Shown: positions 7,189 to 16,130 of the stretch, one piece after another
How positions within the stretch are numbered: the first letter of the stretch is position 1
How the letters are laid out: each line of letters begins with the position of its first letter
Source: Methanogenium marinum
GTDB taxonomy: Archaea > Halobacteriota > Methanomicrobia > Methanomicrobiales > Methanomicrobiaceae
Direction: 5' to 3'
Assembly: GCF_028912405.1 (NCBI RefSeq)
Contig: NZ_JAKELO010000002.1
Coordinates: 1,745,276 to 1,809,275, forward strand
Length of the DNA stretch: 64,000 nucleotides
Position numbers and translations under genes: made by a program
Notes under the pieces: generated by a model
The model's input: only the letters and a program-made list of their open reading frames with translations
The model's database searches: none
What the model was told of the DNA's origin: nothing

Positions 7189-9149
7189 CAGAATTCACCT
7201 CCTTTTTGTCCTTCAGCTCGGTTTATCAACAGCACGTGCTCTCCCTGGTCATAGGTAACAAGGTTCACCGATTCAGCATCACGGACAAGGAGAGTGCCAT
7301 CAATATCCGGGCCACTGCAGGTGATGTATCTCCCCATCAGGCGGTCCTGGAACTGCATAAAGACGTCATCCGGTCCGAGCGGTGAGTTCTCTGCAATTTC
7401 AACTGCTTTCTCAAGGGTGAGGCCGGTTACTTTCTCAACAGCGTCCCGTTGCATAATGATGTTCTTTGCAGTGATGCCATCATCGACGACACCGGTTATC
7501 CGGAGGTCATATCTGAATTCCTGCTGCATCTCGTGAACTGAGCAGAAGTTTTGGCGGGAAAGTGCCCGGTTGCACCCTTCCACCCTGCAGCGTTTAATAA
7601 GGCCGGATCCTGCGCTCATATGCACAACAGCACCAGTGATTGTTTCATCGCGTCCGTCACTTCCAATTTCAATATCTTCTCCCTCTTCTTCAAGGATAGT
7701 TGCCCCGGAAAGATTGAGGGAATATCGTTCGTTGTACTCCTCAACGCCTGCATAATAGATGCTATAGACCTTATCTTCTTCAAGGGTAGTCTCATCTGCA
7801 CTTTCGTCACGGTTCTTCCAGATGACAAATTTCATCCTGTCGGTTTCATCACCAACAAGACCTGACTGGAGCATTCGGTCTGAGCGCACCTCCCAGTTGG
7901 TGAGCATCTTCACCCGTACACATGCAACACCTGGGGTGAGGTCTGCAAGAGGGGCAATAACCGGCATTAAAGAGCGGTCTTCGGTAATTGGTGTTATTGT
8001 TGTCCCGGAGTGAACGTTCATGCTTGGGGCACTGCGGAATTCACTGATGGTTGCTCTTTCAATTTTGTACCACTTGTGCTCTTCAAGAGGTTCTGCTCCG
8101 GCTTTTTCCCAGACTACAAATTCTATCGCTCCGCTTCCGTCTGCAATGATTCCCTTCTGTGCAATAGAGGGGCTGGGTGATGGCTGGAGAGCCACAATTT
8201 TCCCTTCTATCGTTACCCAGTCATCTGGCTTAGCGGAAGCGATTTCACTGACTTCATCCGTACTGTCTGATCCGGTTTTCAGTGTCACGGCCATCTCATC
8301 TGCTGCTGGGGAAATGCTCTTGTCTGTATCAGAAATAGGAGTTATTTTCGTACCTGAATGGAGTTTCAAACTCATTTTTTCCTTATAACTATCTGCAACA
8401 GCAGACTCAATTCTGTACCAGTTCCCTTCTTCCAGGGGTGGAAGTTCCGATTTACTCCAGATGACAAATTCAATAGCATCAGTTGCATCTGCAATAATCC
8501 CCCGCTGTGATATTTTTGGATTTCCCCCTTCTGATGTTTTTGTCACCTTTCCTTCGATGGTGACCCATTCATCGGGATTTAACGATGCAATGGTTCTCAA
8601 TTCTGATGAGTCTCCGGATGATGCAGCCATCTTCTCTGCAATCGGGTGCCAATCCTGGCTGACAATTCTGCTCATTCCCGGCACCGGAACTATTTTTGTG
8701 CCTGAGTGGAGTTTGACATTGAGGTTATCCCTGAATGTATCCGCAACACAGGATTCAATCCTGTACCATGCATTTTCTTCGAGAGGCGTGAGTTGTGCTT
8801 TATCCCAGATAACAAACTCTACTGCACCGCTTTCATCTGCAATGATTCCCCGCTGTGCAATTGAAGAGTTGCCTCCGGCAGAAACCATCACAACCTTTCC
8901 TTCAATGGTGGCCCAGTCATTTGGCTGGAGTTCTGCAATCTGTTTTTTTTCTTCCGCTTCACGCTGTACAGTGATCTGCTGTTCGCGCATCACCTCATTA
9001 GTTACCTGGCGTTCGGCGTCTTCTTCCGGGATAAGAAACTCGTTGATGAGGAGACGAAGTTTGGCCTCGATCTTTTCTGTTTCCGGCTTTCCCCCTCGTT
9101 CTTCAATTGTTTTGGAGATTCTTTCTGCTGTTTTAGTAATTGAATCCAT
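7188..9149 (-). CDS. Replication protein A, multi-OB-fold single-stranded DNA-binding protein
   Basis: A 653-residue protein. A helical N-terminus (about 1-70) is followed by three closely similar OB folds at about 71-158, 187-273 and 302-390, each running P(N/D)(D/E)W-TIEGKV-...-QRGIIAD-...-EFVIW-...-PLEE-WYRIE-...-LHSGTKI. A more divergent OB fold lies at about 401-490. A zinc motif C521-x4-C526-x9-C536-x2-H539 starts a last OB-like domain to about 645. This is the large archaeal RPA architecture. It binds single-stranded DNA in replication, recombination and repair. A GGAGATGT ribosome binding site precedes the ATG. The partner gene is coupled downstream. Confidence 0.9.
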   Translation of the reverse strand: MDSITKTAERISKTIEERGGKPETEKIEAKLRLLINEFLIPEEDAERQVTNEVMREQQITVQREAEEKKQIAELQPNDWATIEGKVVMVSAGGNSSIAQRGIIADESGAVEFVIWDKAQLTPLEENAWYRIESCVADTFRDNLNVKLHSGTKIVPVPGMSRIVSQDWHPIAEKMAASSGDSSELRTIASLNPDEWVTIEGKVTKTSEGGNPKISQRGIIADATDAIEFVIWSKSELPPLEEGNWYRIESAVADSYKEKMSLKLHSGTKITPISDTDKSISPAADEMAVTLKTGSDSTDEVSEIASAKPDDWVTIEGKIVALQPSPSPSIAQKGIIADGSGAIEFVVWEKAGAEPLEEHKWYKIERATISEFRSAPSMNVHSGTTITPITEDRSLMPVIAPLADLTPGVACVRVKMLTNWEVRSDRMLQSGLVGDETDRMKFVIWKNRDESADETTLEEDKVYSIYYAGVEEYNERYSLNLSGATILEEEGEDIEIGSDGRDETITGAVVHMSAGSGLIKRCRVEGCNRALSRQNFCSVHEMQQEFRYDLRITGVVDDGITAKNIIMQRDAVEKVTGLTLEKAVEIAENSPLGPDDVFMQFQDRLMGRYITCSGPDIDGTLLVRDAESVNLVTYDQGEHVLLINRAEGQKGGEF

Positions 9150-9289
9150 AATACATCTCCGTGGTTTTTTTTCTGATTATGTAGTGTTCATCATGCGATA
9201 CATAAACCTGCTTGGTTTGATATTGAGTATCCGGGATTGATGATTAATACTTGTCCGTGCAGGGTGAAAGTAAAACTGATGCAGGGGAT

Positions 9290-9305
9290 TTAGATATAAA
9301 ATAAA
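9290..9305 (+). promoter_or_regulatory. TATA-box promoter for DUF1858 gene
   Basis: TTAGATATAAAATAAAT lies about 30-40 bases before the ATG at 9332. It is a good archaeal TATA match in the gap between the divergent RPA gene and the DUF1858 gene, giving a short leader. Confidence 0.5.
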
Positions 9306-9331
9306 TACTTCGGATACCTAACAGAAGAGTC

Positions 9332-9523
9332 ATGACTGTTACCGCAGACAGTACAATAGCAGATGTGTTAAAAGAGAAGCCAGAAGCAGCAGATGTCCTT
9401 TTCAGATTTGGAATGGGATGCATTGGCTGTGCTCTTGCTAACGGAGAGACGATGAGACAGGCAGCACTTGGTCACGGAATACCCCTGGATGAGCTTCTTG
9501 AAGCTCTGGGCATGGAAGAATAA
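9332..9523 (+). CDS. DUF1858 domain protein (ScdA N-terminal-like)
   Basis: A 63-residue protein consisting only of a DUF1858 domain: TIADVLKEKPEAADVLFRFGMGCIGCALANGETMRQAA. The CIGC pair is the conserved dithiol of the family, which is found fused to hybrid-cluster and ScdA-type redox proteins and as a free-standing protein in anaerobes. A redox-active disulfide or metal-binding role is inferred. It is a monocistronic gene with its own TATA box. Confidence 0.85.
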   Translation: MTVTADSTIADVLKEKPEAADVLFRFGMGCIGCALANGETMRQAALGHGIPLDELLEALGMEE

Positions 9524-9529
9524 GAAATA

Positions 9530-10432
9530 TTATTCCTTATTTTTTCCTTTTTTTCGTATATTTTTTAGTTCTTTGAGGGATGCTTCAGGGTTATGGATCA
9601 GATAGTCTGCAACGGTTGGTTCATGGACGAGAGTACATCCTTCACAGGACCAGATTTTCCCGGAATTTTCGCGTTCCAGCCATTTTCCCTGTGATTCATC
9701 ACCGCAAGGGTATAAAGGGCAGTAGCAAAAATCACACCGCTGGCCTTCGCATGATGGATGACAGGGATAATATGGACATCCGTCAGGAATCCACCGCGTC
9801 CAGCGCTCGCCACCGATGGAACTGTGGATATAAAATGGTGGTTTTCTGTGGAATGGTATCTCACTCGTTGCCCATGTTTCAGGGATGCCATATGCTATTG
9901 TCTCAGTCACAAGAGCCTCTGCCCGTGCCAGACGTGCATGAAAATCGGAGTATTCTTCTGTTTCTCCACAACATGTGAGAAAAGTATCCGTTCCGGATCC
10001 CGCCGGAAACCCGGCCATGATGAATGCCTGATGTATCGCATCTTCTGCGGTATTTTGAAGTAATCTGAGACTTGCTTCTGGGAGTGGTTCACGGCAACAG
10101 ACAATGACGGTAACAGGGTCCGGACGCTCTCCCTGTTTACCCGGCTGTGCGAGAATAAATACCATGATTCCATCATAGGCAAAGACGCGAAGCTGGTCTA
10201 TGTGGTTTGGGACCGGCAGAATGATTGCATCGGTATCGTATCCACTTTTCCTGAGGAGATTTCCAATGAGGGTGTCGGCATCCTCTGTTGTATTATTATG
10301 TGGCAGATGTGTGGCGATGATTGTCGATATCCGGGTGATTCTGCTATCTCTGTCAGTCTCCTGTGTGCCTGACATGACTGCGGTGAATGCACCGCGGATA
10401 AATAGTGCCCCGTCCCTGAGAAAGTACCGCAT
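9530..10432 (-). CDS. cbiZ: Adenosylcobinamide amidohydrolase CbiZ with C-terminal cysteine-rich domain
   Basis: A 300-residue protein. Residues about 1-200 match CbiZ, including PLPEASLRLLQNTAEDAIHQAF and the GSGTDTFLTCC segment followed by the helical ARAEALVTETIAYGI. CbiZ cleaves the aminopropanol side chain of adenosylcobinamide to give adenosylcobyric acid, allowing salvage of cobinamide for B12 synthesis. Residues about 215-275 form a cysteine-rich small domain (CPYYPCHPSC, CDFCYCPLYPC, CEGC), a module known to accompany cobamide genes and likely to bind zinc or an Fe-S cluster. The fused layout is common in methanogens. Methanogens need corrinoid for methyltransferases. Confidence 0.8.
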   Translation of the reverse strand: MRYFLRDGALFIRGAFTAVMSGTQETDRDSRITRISTIIATHLPHNNTTEDADTLIGNLLRKSGYDTDAIILPVPNHIDQLRVFAYDGIMVFILAQPGKQGERPDPVTVIVCCREPLPEASLRLLQNTAEDAIHQAFIMAGFPAGSGTDTFLTCCGETEEYSDFHARLARAEALVTETIAYGIPETWATSEIPFHRKPPFYIHSSIGGERWTRWIPDGCPYYPCHPSCEGQRCDFCYCPLYPCGDESQGKWLERENSGKIWSCEGCTLVHEPTVADYLIHNPEASLKELKNIRKKGKNKE

Positions 10433-10498
10433 ATCTGAGTATATGTTGTATCTGATATGAAAAACACTGTGAATTGAAAAAGAAAATTGTCGGGAATA

Positions 10499-10861
10499 TC
10501 AGGCAACGTTGTAGTGAGCCCGGTCTTTGAGTTCCTGCTGTTTGCCTTGGTTCCATCCGGATACATCCGCAAGATATCCTGTTACACGGGAGACCTGTGA
10601 TACATCATGACTGCCGCATTCCGGACAGACTGGCTGGCCACAGAGAGGGCAGTATTCGATTGTCTCAGTGATATTGTGGGTGCAGTGACAGTGGTCAAGT
10701 GGGCACATGATCTCAAGTTGTGTTTCACCGCAGCAGGGGCATGGTGTTTCATCAACAACGTGGTGACAGGTATGGCACTTGTACCTGCGTTCTTCATTTG
10801 GAATATCCTGAAGAGTGGGGTATTTTTTCTTGAGGCTGAGTTGTTCCGGGGTCCAGTTCAT
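10499..10861 (-). CDS. Stand-alone anaerobic ribonucleotide reductase C-terminal-like (NrdD) protein
   Basis: A 120-residue protein with three CxxC-type zinc ribbons (CHTCHH, CPCCGE, CPLCGQPVCPECG) followed by SRVTGYLADVSGWNQGKQQELKDR. That last segment is the signature C-terminal end of class III ribonucleotide reductases, where the Gly in RVxGYL carries the glycyl radical. The roughly 600-residue catalytic barrel is absent and no room for it exists upstream. It may be a regulatory or spare-part protein acting on a full NrdD encoded elsewhere. It is often annotated simply as anaerobic ribonucleoside-triphosphate reductase, which overstates what is present. Confidence 0.7.
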   Translation of the reverse strand: MNWTPEQLSLKKKYPTLQDIPNEERRYKCHTCHHVVDETPCPCCGETQLEIMCPLDHCHCTHNITETIEYCPLCGQPVCPECGSHDVSQVSRVTGYLADVSGWNQGKQQELKDRAHYNVA

Positions 10862-10938
10862 GAAATATTCTCATCGACCGGAAAGATAAGATTATTGGTG
10901 TGGCCAATTTGTAATTTTACGATTTTTTCAACAATATC

Positions 10939-10951
10939 CGTATATAAATTT
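10939..10951 (-). promoter_or_regulatory. TATA-box promoter for the NrdD-like gene
   Basis: On the minus strand AATTTATATACGG lies about 80 bases before the ATG at 10861, with transcription expected near 10915. The gap from here to 11139 contains no recognisable gene or RNA. Confidence 0.4.
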
Positions 10952-11139
10952 CCATGATTAGCGAGATTTATTTTAGCTTCTGCTTAGAAGGGCAGTATGA
11001 GAAAAAATGGTCCATTCGATTTCCTGAAAAGAAGAATGGTTAACAGAAATTTGCTGAATAAAATAGGGGTTTGCCTCAGATGACTCATAGGGTTCATCAC
11101 CTGCGGGCCACGATGGCCTGCATCAGAATCGGTCAATCT

Positions 11140-11775
11140 TCATCGGCGAAATTCTGCATAGGCACGTGCTGCCTTTGCAGGGTTCTCTGCGGTGTAGATA
11201 GCTCTCCCCACGATCATCCCATCAATCAGTGGGGCAATGACTGCCGGATCCCCACCCTGCGCACCCACGCCGGGTGAGAGAATCTTCTTCTCTCCAATGA
11301 TGGCGCGCAGGGTCTGCACACGTTCGGGTCGTGTGGCAGGTGCAATGATGCCATGTGCACCGACATCAACAGCCATCTGTGCCAGCAGTTCGGCATTTTT
11401 CCCGCTTAAAAATTCAAGAGCACCGGGATGGCTCATCTCTGTGACAACATAACATTCCCCACCGGCATCATCAGCGGCCTCAACACAGGCGGCAACAGAG
11501 TCACTCCCGCAGAATCCCTGACAGATGATAGCAGAGAATCCGGCTGCAAAGACCTGTTCTGCGATGAGCCGGTTGGTGTTCGGAATATCAGCCACCTTGA
11601 AATCGGCAATGAGGGGTATGCCAAATCCGCTCAGGGGGCCTGCAATATCCAGCCCTGCTGCAAGCACCAGTGGATATCCAATCTTTATGGCATCCAGGTG
11701 GGGGGCTGCGGCATCTGCGACACGAAGTGCCTCTGAGCGGCTAAGGACGTCCAGGGCTAATATCAGGTCAGGCAT
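11140..11775 (-). CDS. pyrF: Orotidine 5'-phosphate decarboxylase
   Basis: This enzyme decarboxylates OMP to UMP, the last step of de novo pyrimidine synthesis. The sequence shows the family start MPDLILALDV, the substrate-binding IKIGYPLV, the catalytic LIADFKVADIPNTN (Asp-x-Lys-x2-Asp) and the phosphate-binding end GMIVGRAIYTAENP. The start at 11775 is chosen because homologues begin here and a GGGAGAG ribosome binding site precedes it; the ORF-track start 25 codons upstream lies inside the preceding gene. It gives a 211-residue protein, normal for the family. It overlaps the end of the deoxyhypusine synthase gene by 8 bases and is probably cotranscribed. Confidence 0.93.
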   Translation of the reverse strand: MPDLILALDVLSRSEALRVADAAAPHLDAIKIGYPLVLAAGLDIAGPLSGFGIPLIADFKVADIPNTNRLIAEQVFAAGFSAIICQGFCGSDSVAACVEAADDAGGECYVVTEMSHPGALEFLSGKNAELLAQMAVDVGAHGIIAPATRPERVQTLRAIIGEKKILSPGVGAQGGDPAVIAPLIDGMIVGRAIYTAENPAKAARAYAEFRR

Positions 11776-12754
11776 GCTCAATTCTCTCCCGCATGGCGGC
11801 AATGATGAGGGGCAGTGTAATGGTTGCATCGCCATAGACTGTCTGGGCACGTGCTTCGCCTGTCACTTTTCCCCATGACTTCGCTTCGTTCAGTGTCGCC
11901 CCGGAGAGTCCGCCGAGATCAGGTCGGTCCCCGGTGAGCTGGACGGCGTAATCAAAGCCGTTTGGTGTCATAAGCATGCTCTGGAAAATATAGTTTTTCG
12001 GCACGCCGCCACCGATTAAAAATGCTCCTGCCCGTTTTGCATTGAAACAGGTGTCCATCAGGCCGTTCATATCGGCGAACGCATCTATGGTCACTTTGTG
12101 CATCTGGTTAAAGAGCCAATATTGCAGGCCGATCATTGAGTCCTGGATGGCAGGGCAGTACACCGGAATATCAGCTTTTGCTGCTGCTGCAAGAATACCG
12201 GAGTCAAGGTGTTCACCAATGTGACGCAGAAGACCGGATATCGAGAGGGTAGTGCCATCTTCGAGTTCTCCAAGAGTTTTCTGCATAAATTCCTCAAATG
12301 TCACAAAAGCATCAGATGGCAGGAAAACGTCATATATTCGATTAATCTCTTCTTCATAGAGTTCATCGTCATCACATATTTCGGTGCCATGGTAATGATG
12401 GCACCCGATGGCCTCAATAGTGTCATGGGTGAGGTTGGCACCAGTTGAAACCAATACATCGACGTAGCCGTCACGGATGAGGTCTTCGACTATCCCGCCC
12501 ATTCCGCCGGGAACCATTGCTCCTGCAAGGCCTAAAAATCGTGTTGTCTCCCCATCGGTGAACATCTCAGTGCAGATATCCGTCGCCCGTGCGAGATATC
12601 CTGCATTATACGCTCCGGCCTTTCCCAGTTCTTCCACCAGTTCAGCCACTGTCATGCCTGCTCTGACCCGTGCCTGTACGACCGGGCTGTTGCAGACGGT
12701 TTTCCCGTTCTCACTGTCCATATAACTGACAACAATATTGTTCGGACACTGCAT
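11768..12754 (-). CDS. dys: Deoxyhypusine synthase
   Basis: This enzyme transfers the aminobutyl group of spermidine to a lysine of aIF5A, using NAD. Diagnostic segments are GAYNAGYLARA, FLGLAGAMVPGGMGGIVEDLI, VDVLVSTGANLTHD, the central YCPAIQDSMIG, and the C-terminal ATLNEAKSWGKV, which contains the catalytic lysine. The ORF-track start is a TTG immediately after the upstream stop. The ATG at 12754 (MQCPNN) or 12721 (MDSENG) fits family lengths better, and neither has a clear ribosome binding site. The predicted enzyme is about 328 residues. pyrF follows with an 8-base overlap. Confidence 0.92.
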   Translation of the reverse strand: MQCPNNIVVSYMDSENGKTVCNSPVVQARVRAGMTVAELVEELGKAGAYNAGYLARATDICTEMFTDGETTRFLGLAGAMVPGGMGGIVEDLIRDGYVDVLVSTGANLTHDTIEAIGCHHYHGTEICDDDELYEEEINRIYDVFLPSDAFVTFEEFMQKTLGELEDGTTLSISGLLRHIGEHLDSGILAAAAKADIPVYCPAIQDSMIGLQYWLFNQMHKVTIDAFADMNGLMDTCFNAKRAGAFLIGGGVPKNYIFQSMLMTPNGFDYAVQLTGDRPDLGGLSGATLNEAKSWGKVTGEARAQTVYGDATITLPLIIAAMRERIEHA

Positions 12755-12853
12755 TAAACGAACGGGAACAGGAAAAATGAGTGGGTTCCGGGGGGGATGG
12801 ATAGTTCTGGTACAGGAGTCTGGTAAAAAGAATAAATCCCGTATTTTAATCAA

Positions 12854-13618
12854 TTAAATTTCTTTACCTACAGCAATAGGATATCCTGCATCAACCCATG
12901 CTGCATAATTCCCTTCAAGACGGTGTACCGGGTTGAACCCAGCATCCACGAATGCCTGAGCTCCTGATATACTTGCTTCGTCTGTGTGGCAGTAGATGAG
13001 ATACGGCCGGGATTTATCCATGGTCATCATCTCTGTTTCCAGTGTCGCAAGTGGCGCACTCACAGCCCCTGCAATATGCCCATCAAGATAAGCCGGGGAT
13101 ACATCTACGATGATAATCCGTGATCCTGTGGCATCAATGACATTTTTTGCCTGCTCTGCGGTTACATTCATGTACCCCGGCATTTCAACTGGGTATCCGG
13201 CATCTGTCCATGCTGCATAATTGCCTTTCATCCGGTATACCGGTGAGAATCCGTTTGAAGCAAATGTTTCTGCACCCTGTATGCTTGCACTGTCACTGTG
13301 GCAGTAAATGAGATACTCACGGTCCCTGCCGAGGTATGCCAGTTCTTCTTCAAGAGTCGCGAGAGGCATGCTCACCGCACCGGGGATATGTCCCTCAGTC
13401 CATACCGGGGATACATCAACTACAAGTGTGGATGCCTTCATCGCAAAGGATGACGCTTCCTCTGCGGTCATATCTGTGTACCCGGAAACTGTCTCCACTT
13501 CCGGGGCTCCCCCGTTGCCCCCATAGTCTGTACATCCGGCTGCACACAGCGCACATAGCGTAGCTAATACAGCCCCCCATTGAATTATTTCCGTTCGGTT
13601 CATCCAAATCACAGCCAT
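12854..13618 (-). CDS. Lipoprotein with two tandem rhodanese domains
   Basis: A 254-residue protein. The N-terminus has a signal and lipobox (LCALCAAGC), so the mature protein should be lipid-anchored outside the membrane. Two rhodanese domains follow (about 50-145 and 148-250). Each has the active-site loop YCH(S/T)DxAS with its cysteine, and each keeps the GNYAAWxDAGYP ending. The usual DVR motif is DVSP in both. The two domains are similar enough to indicate duplication. It is predicted to move sulfane sulfur or act in thiol chemistry at the cell surface. The physiological partner is unknown. Confidence 0.8.
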   Translation of the reverse strand: MAVIWMNRTEIIQWGAVLATLCALCAAGCTDYGGNGGAPEVETVSGYTDMTAEEASSFAMKASTLVVDVSPVWTEGHIPGAVSMPLATLEEELAYLGRDREYLIYCHSDSASIQGAETFASNGFSPVYRMKGNYAAWTDAGYPVEMPGYMNVTAEQAKNVIDATGSRIIIVDVSPAYLDGHIAGAVSAPLATLETEMMTMDKSRPYLIYCHTDEASISGAQAFVDAGFNPVHRLEGNYAAWVDAGYPIAVGKEI

Positions 13619-13724
13619 CAGATGGCTGATTGGGTAGTGGAAAGGAAGGGTGATAATTGTTACCCCGATCTTTTTTTATGTATCCCTGATATACAGCAGC
13701 ATGTGTGAGATTAAAGCGAGTGAA

Positions 13725-13800
13725 TTTTAATATACTGTGTGTGACATGAAGGGAGGATTAATGTGTGGCCATCATGCAACAAAGTAGATTGTATAAGGTG
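13725..13800 (+). promoter_or_regulatory. Promoter and leader of the NuoE-like gene, with an 8-codon minicistron
   Basis: A TATA-like TTTTAATATAC at 13726-13735 should start transcription near 13755. The first ATG (13761) sits 4 bases after GGGAGGA and opens an 8-codon frame (MCGHHATK) that ends at TAG 13785-13787. A second ribosome-binding-like AAGGTGAT lies at 13795-13802, just before the NuoE-coding frame. The minicistron could be a leader peptide or a relic of a disrupted start. Confidence 0.4.
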
Positions 13801-13861
13801 ATGATATACGGAATCTCTTACTGAATCAATAATCTCCTCCTATCCTGAAGATCCCCGCTAT

Positions 13862-14272
13862 TTGCTTGCAATTTTGCAGGACATCCAGGAAAAAGAGCAT
13901 TATATCTCTGTGGATGTGATGCGGTCAGTTGCCTGCTATCTGGATGTACCTGAGAGTCGGGTATACAGTGTTGCCACGTTCTATAAGGCACTCAGCCTTG
14001 TTCCTCTCGGAAAGAATGTCATCAAAATGTGTAATGGGACAGCCTGCCACATCAGGGGTTCCCCTGAAGTTATGAAGGCATTTGAGAAGGAACTGGGAAT
14101 TAAAAACGGAGAGACCACTGAAGACGGTATGTTCACCCTGCAGACAGTGAACTGCCTGGGCGCCTGTGCGCTTGCACCGGTGGTTACTGTAAATGGTCGT
14201 GTCTTTGGGAAAGTCAGGGTGAAAGATGTCCCCTGCATTATACAGGAGGTCAGAGAAGATGAAACTGAATAA
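13862..14272 (+). CDS. NuoE-like [2Fe-2S] thioredoxin-fold subunit
   Basis: This is the 24-kDa NuoE/HydC-type subunit carrying one [2Fe-2S] cluster. Ligand regions are [12 protein letters not shown] and [12 protein letters not shown], with [13 protein letters not shown] and the DGMFTL block typical of the family. The first standard start is TTG 13862. Family-like sequence ([15 protein letters not shown]) continues upstream in frame to 13805, where two stops close the frame, so the true start is unresolved. It may be ACG at 13808, about 5 bases after AAGGTGAT, or the gene may carry an indel at its start. It overlaps the NuoF-like gene by 14 bases and shuttles electrons to the flavin subunit. 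Confidence 0.8.
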   Translation: MLAILQDIQEKEHYISVDVMRSVACYLDVPESRVYSVATFYKALSLVPLGKNVIKMCNGTACHIRGSPEVMKAFEKELGIKNGETTEDGMFTLQTVNCLGACALAPVVTVNGRVFGKVRVKDVPCIIQEVREDETE

Positions 14273-16130
14273 TCCACGTGCACTGGAAGAATATCGTGTA
14301 TCACTCCCACCAAAAGGGGGTGGCGCCCCTGTTCGTGTCCGCGTCTGTGCAGGAACCGGATGCATTGCGAGTGGAAGCCAGGCGGTTTATGATGCGTTTG
14401 TCAGAGAAGCAGAAAACCATGGCATGACAATTGGTGTGGACTTTGCAGCCGACACCACCGGATGCCACGGATTCTGTGAAAATGGGCCGATTGTGCAGAT
14501 AGACCCGGCGAATATCTTCTATCAGCATGTTACACCGGATGACGTCCCTGAGATTTTTGAGAAGACAATACGTGAGGGGGAATCTGTGGAACGTCTTCTC
14601 TATCGGGATGCGGCCACAAAAAAACGATGCAAAAGCGAAGGGGAAATCCCATTTTATACCCACCAGCAAAGAATTGTTCTCCAGCGGACCGGGCATATTG
14701 ATCCGACCGATATCAATGACTATATTCGTGAGGATGGCTACTCCGGCCTTGTGAAAGCTCTCTCTTTCTCGCCAAAAGAGGTTGTTGATGAAGTCATCAA
14801 ATCCGGTCTGCGGGGGCGTGGTGGCGGTGGTTTTCCAACCGGAACGAAATGGGAGTCTGCCCGGATTGTTGAATCTGAGAAGAAGTATGTGGTTGCAAAT
14901 GGAGATGAGGGCGACCCCGGCGCCTTCATGAACCGTAGTCTCATGGAAGGTGACCCGCACAGTATCATTGAAGGAATGATCATCGGTGCCTGGGCTGTCG
15001 GGGCGGGGAACGGCTATATCTATGTCCGCGATGAGTATCCTCTGGCGGTATCTAATCTTAGGAGGGCAATTGTTGAGGCACAGCGTCTTGGCCTGCTTGG
15101 AACAGATATCCTCGGAAGTGGGTTTGATTTTGATATTGAGATCACCCGTGGTGGCGGTGCCTTCGTCTGTGGAGAATCAACCGCCCTGATGGCATCCATA
15201 GAAGGGATGGCCGGTGTGCCTCGGGTGAAATACATCCGTTCTACAGAGAAAGGGCTCTGGGATGCGCCTGCAGTGCTCAATAATGTCGAAACCTGGTCTG
15301 ACATTCCCCGTATCATCCTCAATGGTGCAGCATGGTATGCAGGAATCGGGACTGAAAATAATAGCGGGACAAAGGTTTTCTCACTTGTCGGGAAGATAAA
15401 AAACAGTGGCCTTGTTGAAGTGCCACTGGGAACCCCCCTACGGAAAATTATCTTTGATATTGGCGGCGGGGTGATGAACAATCGTGAATTTAAGGCAGTG
15501 CAGTCAGGTGGTCCTTCAGGGGGATGTCTGCCAGCGTCAAAGCTGGACACACCGGTAGATTTTGATCATCTGAAAGAGGCAGGAGCCATGATGGGATCTG
15601 GTGGTCTCATCATCATGGATGACCACACCTGCATGGTCAATGTAGCCCAGTATTTCATTGATTTCCTTGTAGGTGAGTGCTGTGGCAAATGTACTCCCTG
15701 TCGGGAAGGCCTGCATGCCATGCAGGTGCTTCTCCATGGCCTGACATCAGGAACAGCACGTCCGGGTGATGTTGCTCTACTGCGTGAAATCGCAGAATCT
15801 GTGCGTGACACATCACTCTGTGGTCTGGGCCAGACATCAGCGAACCCTGTTCTCTCGACGATGAAATTCTTCCCTGAGGAGTATGAGGAACATGAGAAGG
15901 AAGGATTCTGCCGTGCGGGCGTATGTTCCGGCCTGTATGCGGTTTCAATCGATCCGGAGACCTGCACCGGATGCGGGATGTGTGCACGGGTCTGCCCGGC
16001 GAATGCCATATCCGGTGAGAAAAAACAGGTGCATGTGGTGGACCATGCGTTATGTATCACCTGTGGATCCTGTGTGGATGCCTGCAGGTTTAATGCCATT
16101 CTGATTGAACGGGGGAATTCCAATGACTGA
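14259..16130 (+). CDS. NuoF-like FMN/NAD(P)-binding subunit with C-terminal 2x[4Fe-4S] domain
   Basis: About 623 residues. A thioredoxin-like [2Fe-2S] domain (C30, C35, C69, C73 region) comes first. The FMN/NADH core follows ([16 protein letters not shown] at about 186-200; [13 protein letters not shown] at about 214-226), then an SLBB domain, the NuoF cluster motif [10 protein letters not shown], and two ferredoxin clusters at the end ([23 protein letters not shown]). This is the architecture of HydB/HndC-type subunits in electron-bifurcating enzymes. ATG 14259 is used because it follows GAGGTCAGAGAAG and matches family starts. It overlaps nuoE-like and NuoG-like genes, so the three form one translational unit. 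Confidence 0.88.
   Translation: MKLNNPRALEEYRVSLPPKGGGAPVRVRVCAGTGCIASGSQAVYDAFVREAENHGMTIGVDFAADTTGCHGFCENGPIVQIDPANIFYQHVTPDDVPEIFEKTIREGESVERLLYRDAATKKRCKSEGEIPFYTHQQRIVLQRTGHIDPTDINDYIREDGYSGLVKALSFSPKEVVDEVIKSGLRGRGGGGFPTGTKWESARIVESEKKYVVANGDEGDPGAFMNRSLMEGDPHSIIEGMIIGAWAVGAGNGYIYVRDEYPLAVSNLRRAIVEAQRLGLLGTDILGSGFDFDIEITRGGGAFVCGESTALMASIEGMAGVPRVKYIRSTEKGLWDAPAVLNNVETWSDIPRIILNGAAWYAGIGTENNSGTKVFSLVGKIKNSGLVEVPLGTPLRKIIFDIGGGVMNNREFKAVQSGGPSGGCLPASKLDTPVDFDHLKEAGAMMGSGGLIIMDDHTCMVNVAQYFIDFLVGECCGKCTPCREGLHAMQVLLHGLTSGTARPGDVALLREIAESVRDTSLCGLGQTSANPVLSTMKFFPEEYEEHEKEGFCRAGVCSGLYAVSIDPETCTGCGMCARVCPANAISGEKKQVHVVDHALCITCGSCVDACRFNAILIERGNSND

Noticed and set aside
8461-9240. 259-aa plus-strand ORF
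   Set aside because: It is the reverse-strand shadow of the RPA repeats; its Ser-rich repeated pattern mirrors the OB-fold repeats, and RPA has clear family motifs.
10862-11139. tRNA or small RNA gene in the spacer
   Set aside because: I looked for a cloverleaf pattern with a T-loop GTTCGA-like motif and found none here or in the other spacers.
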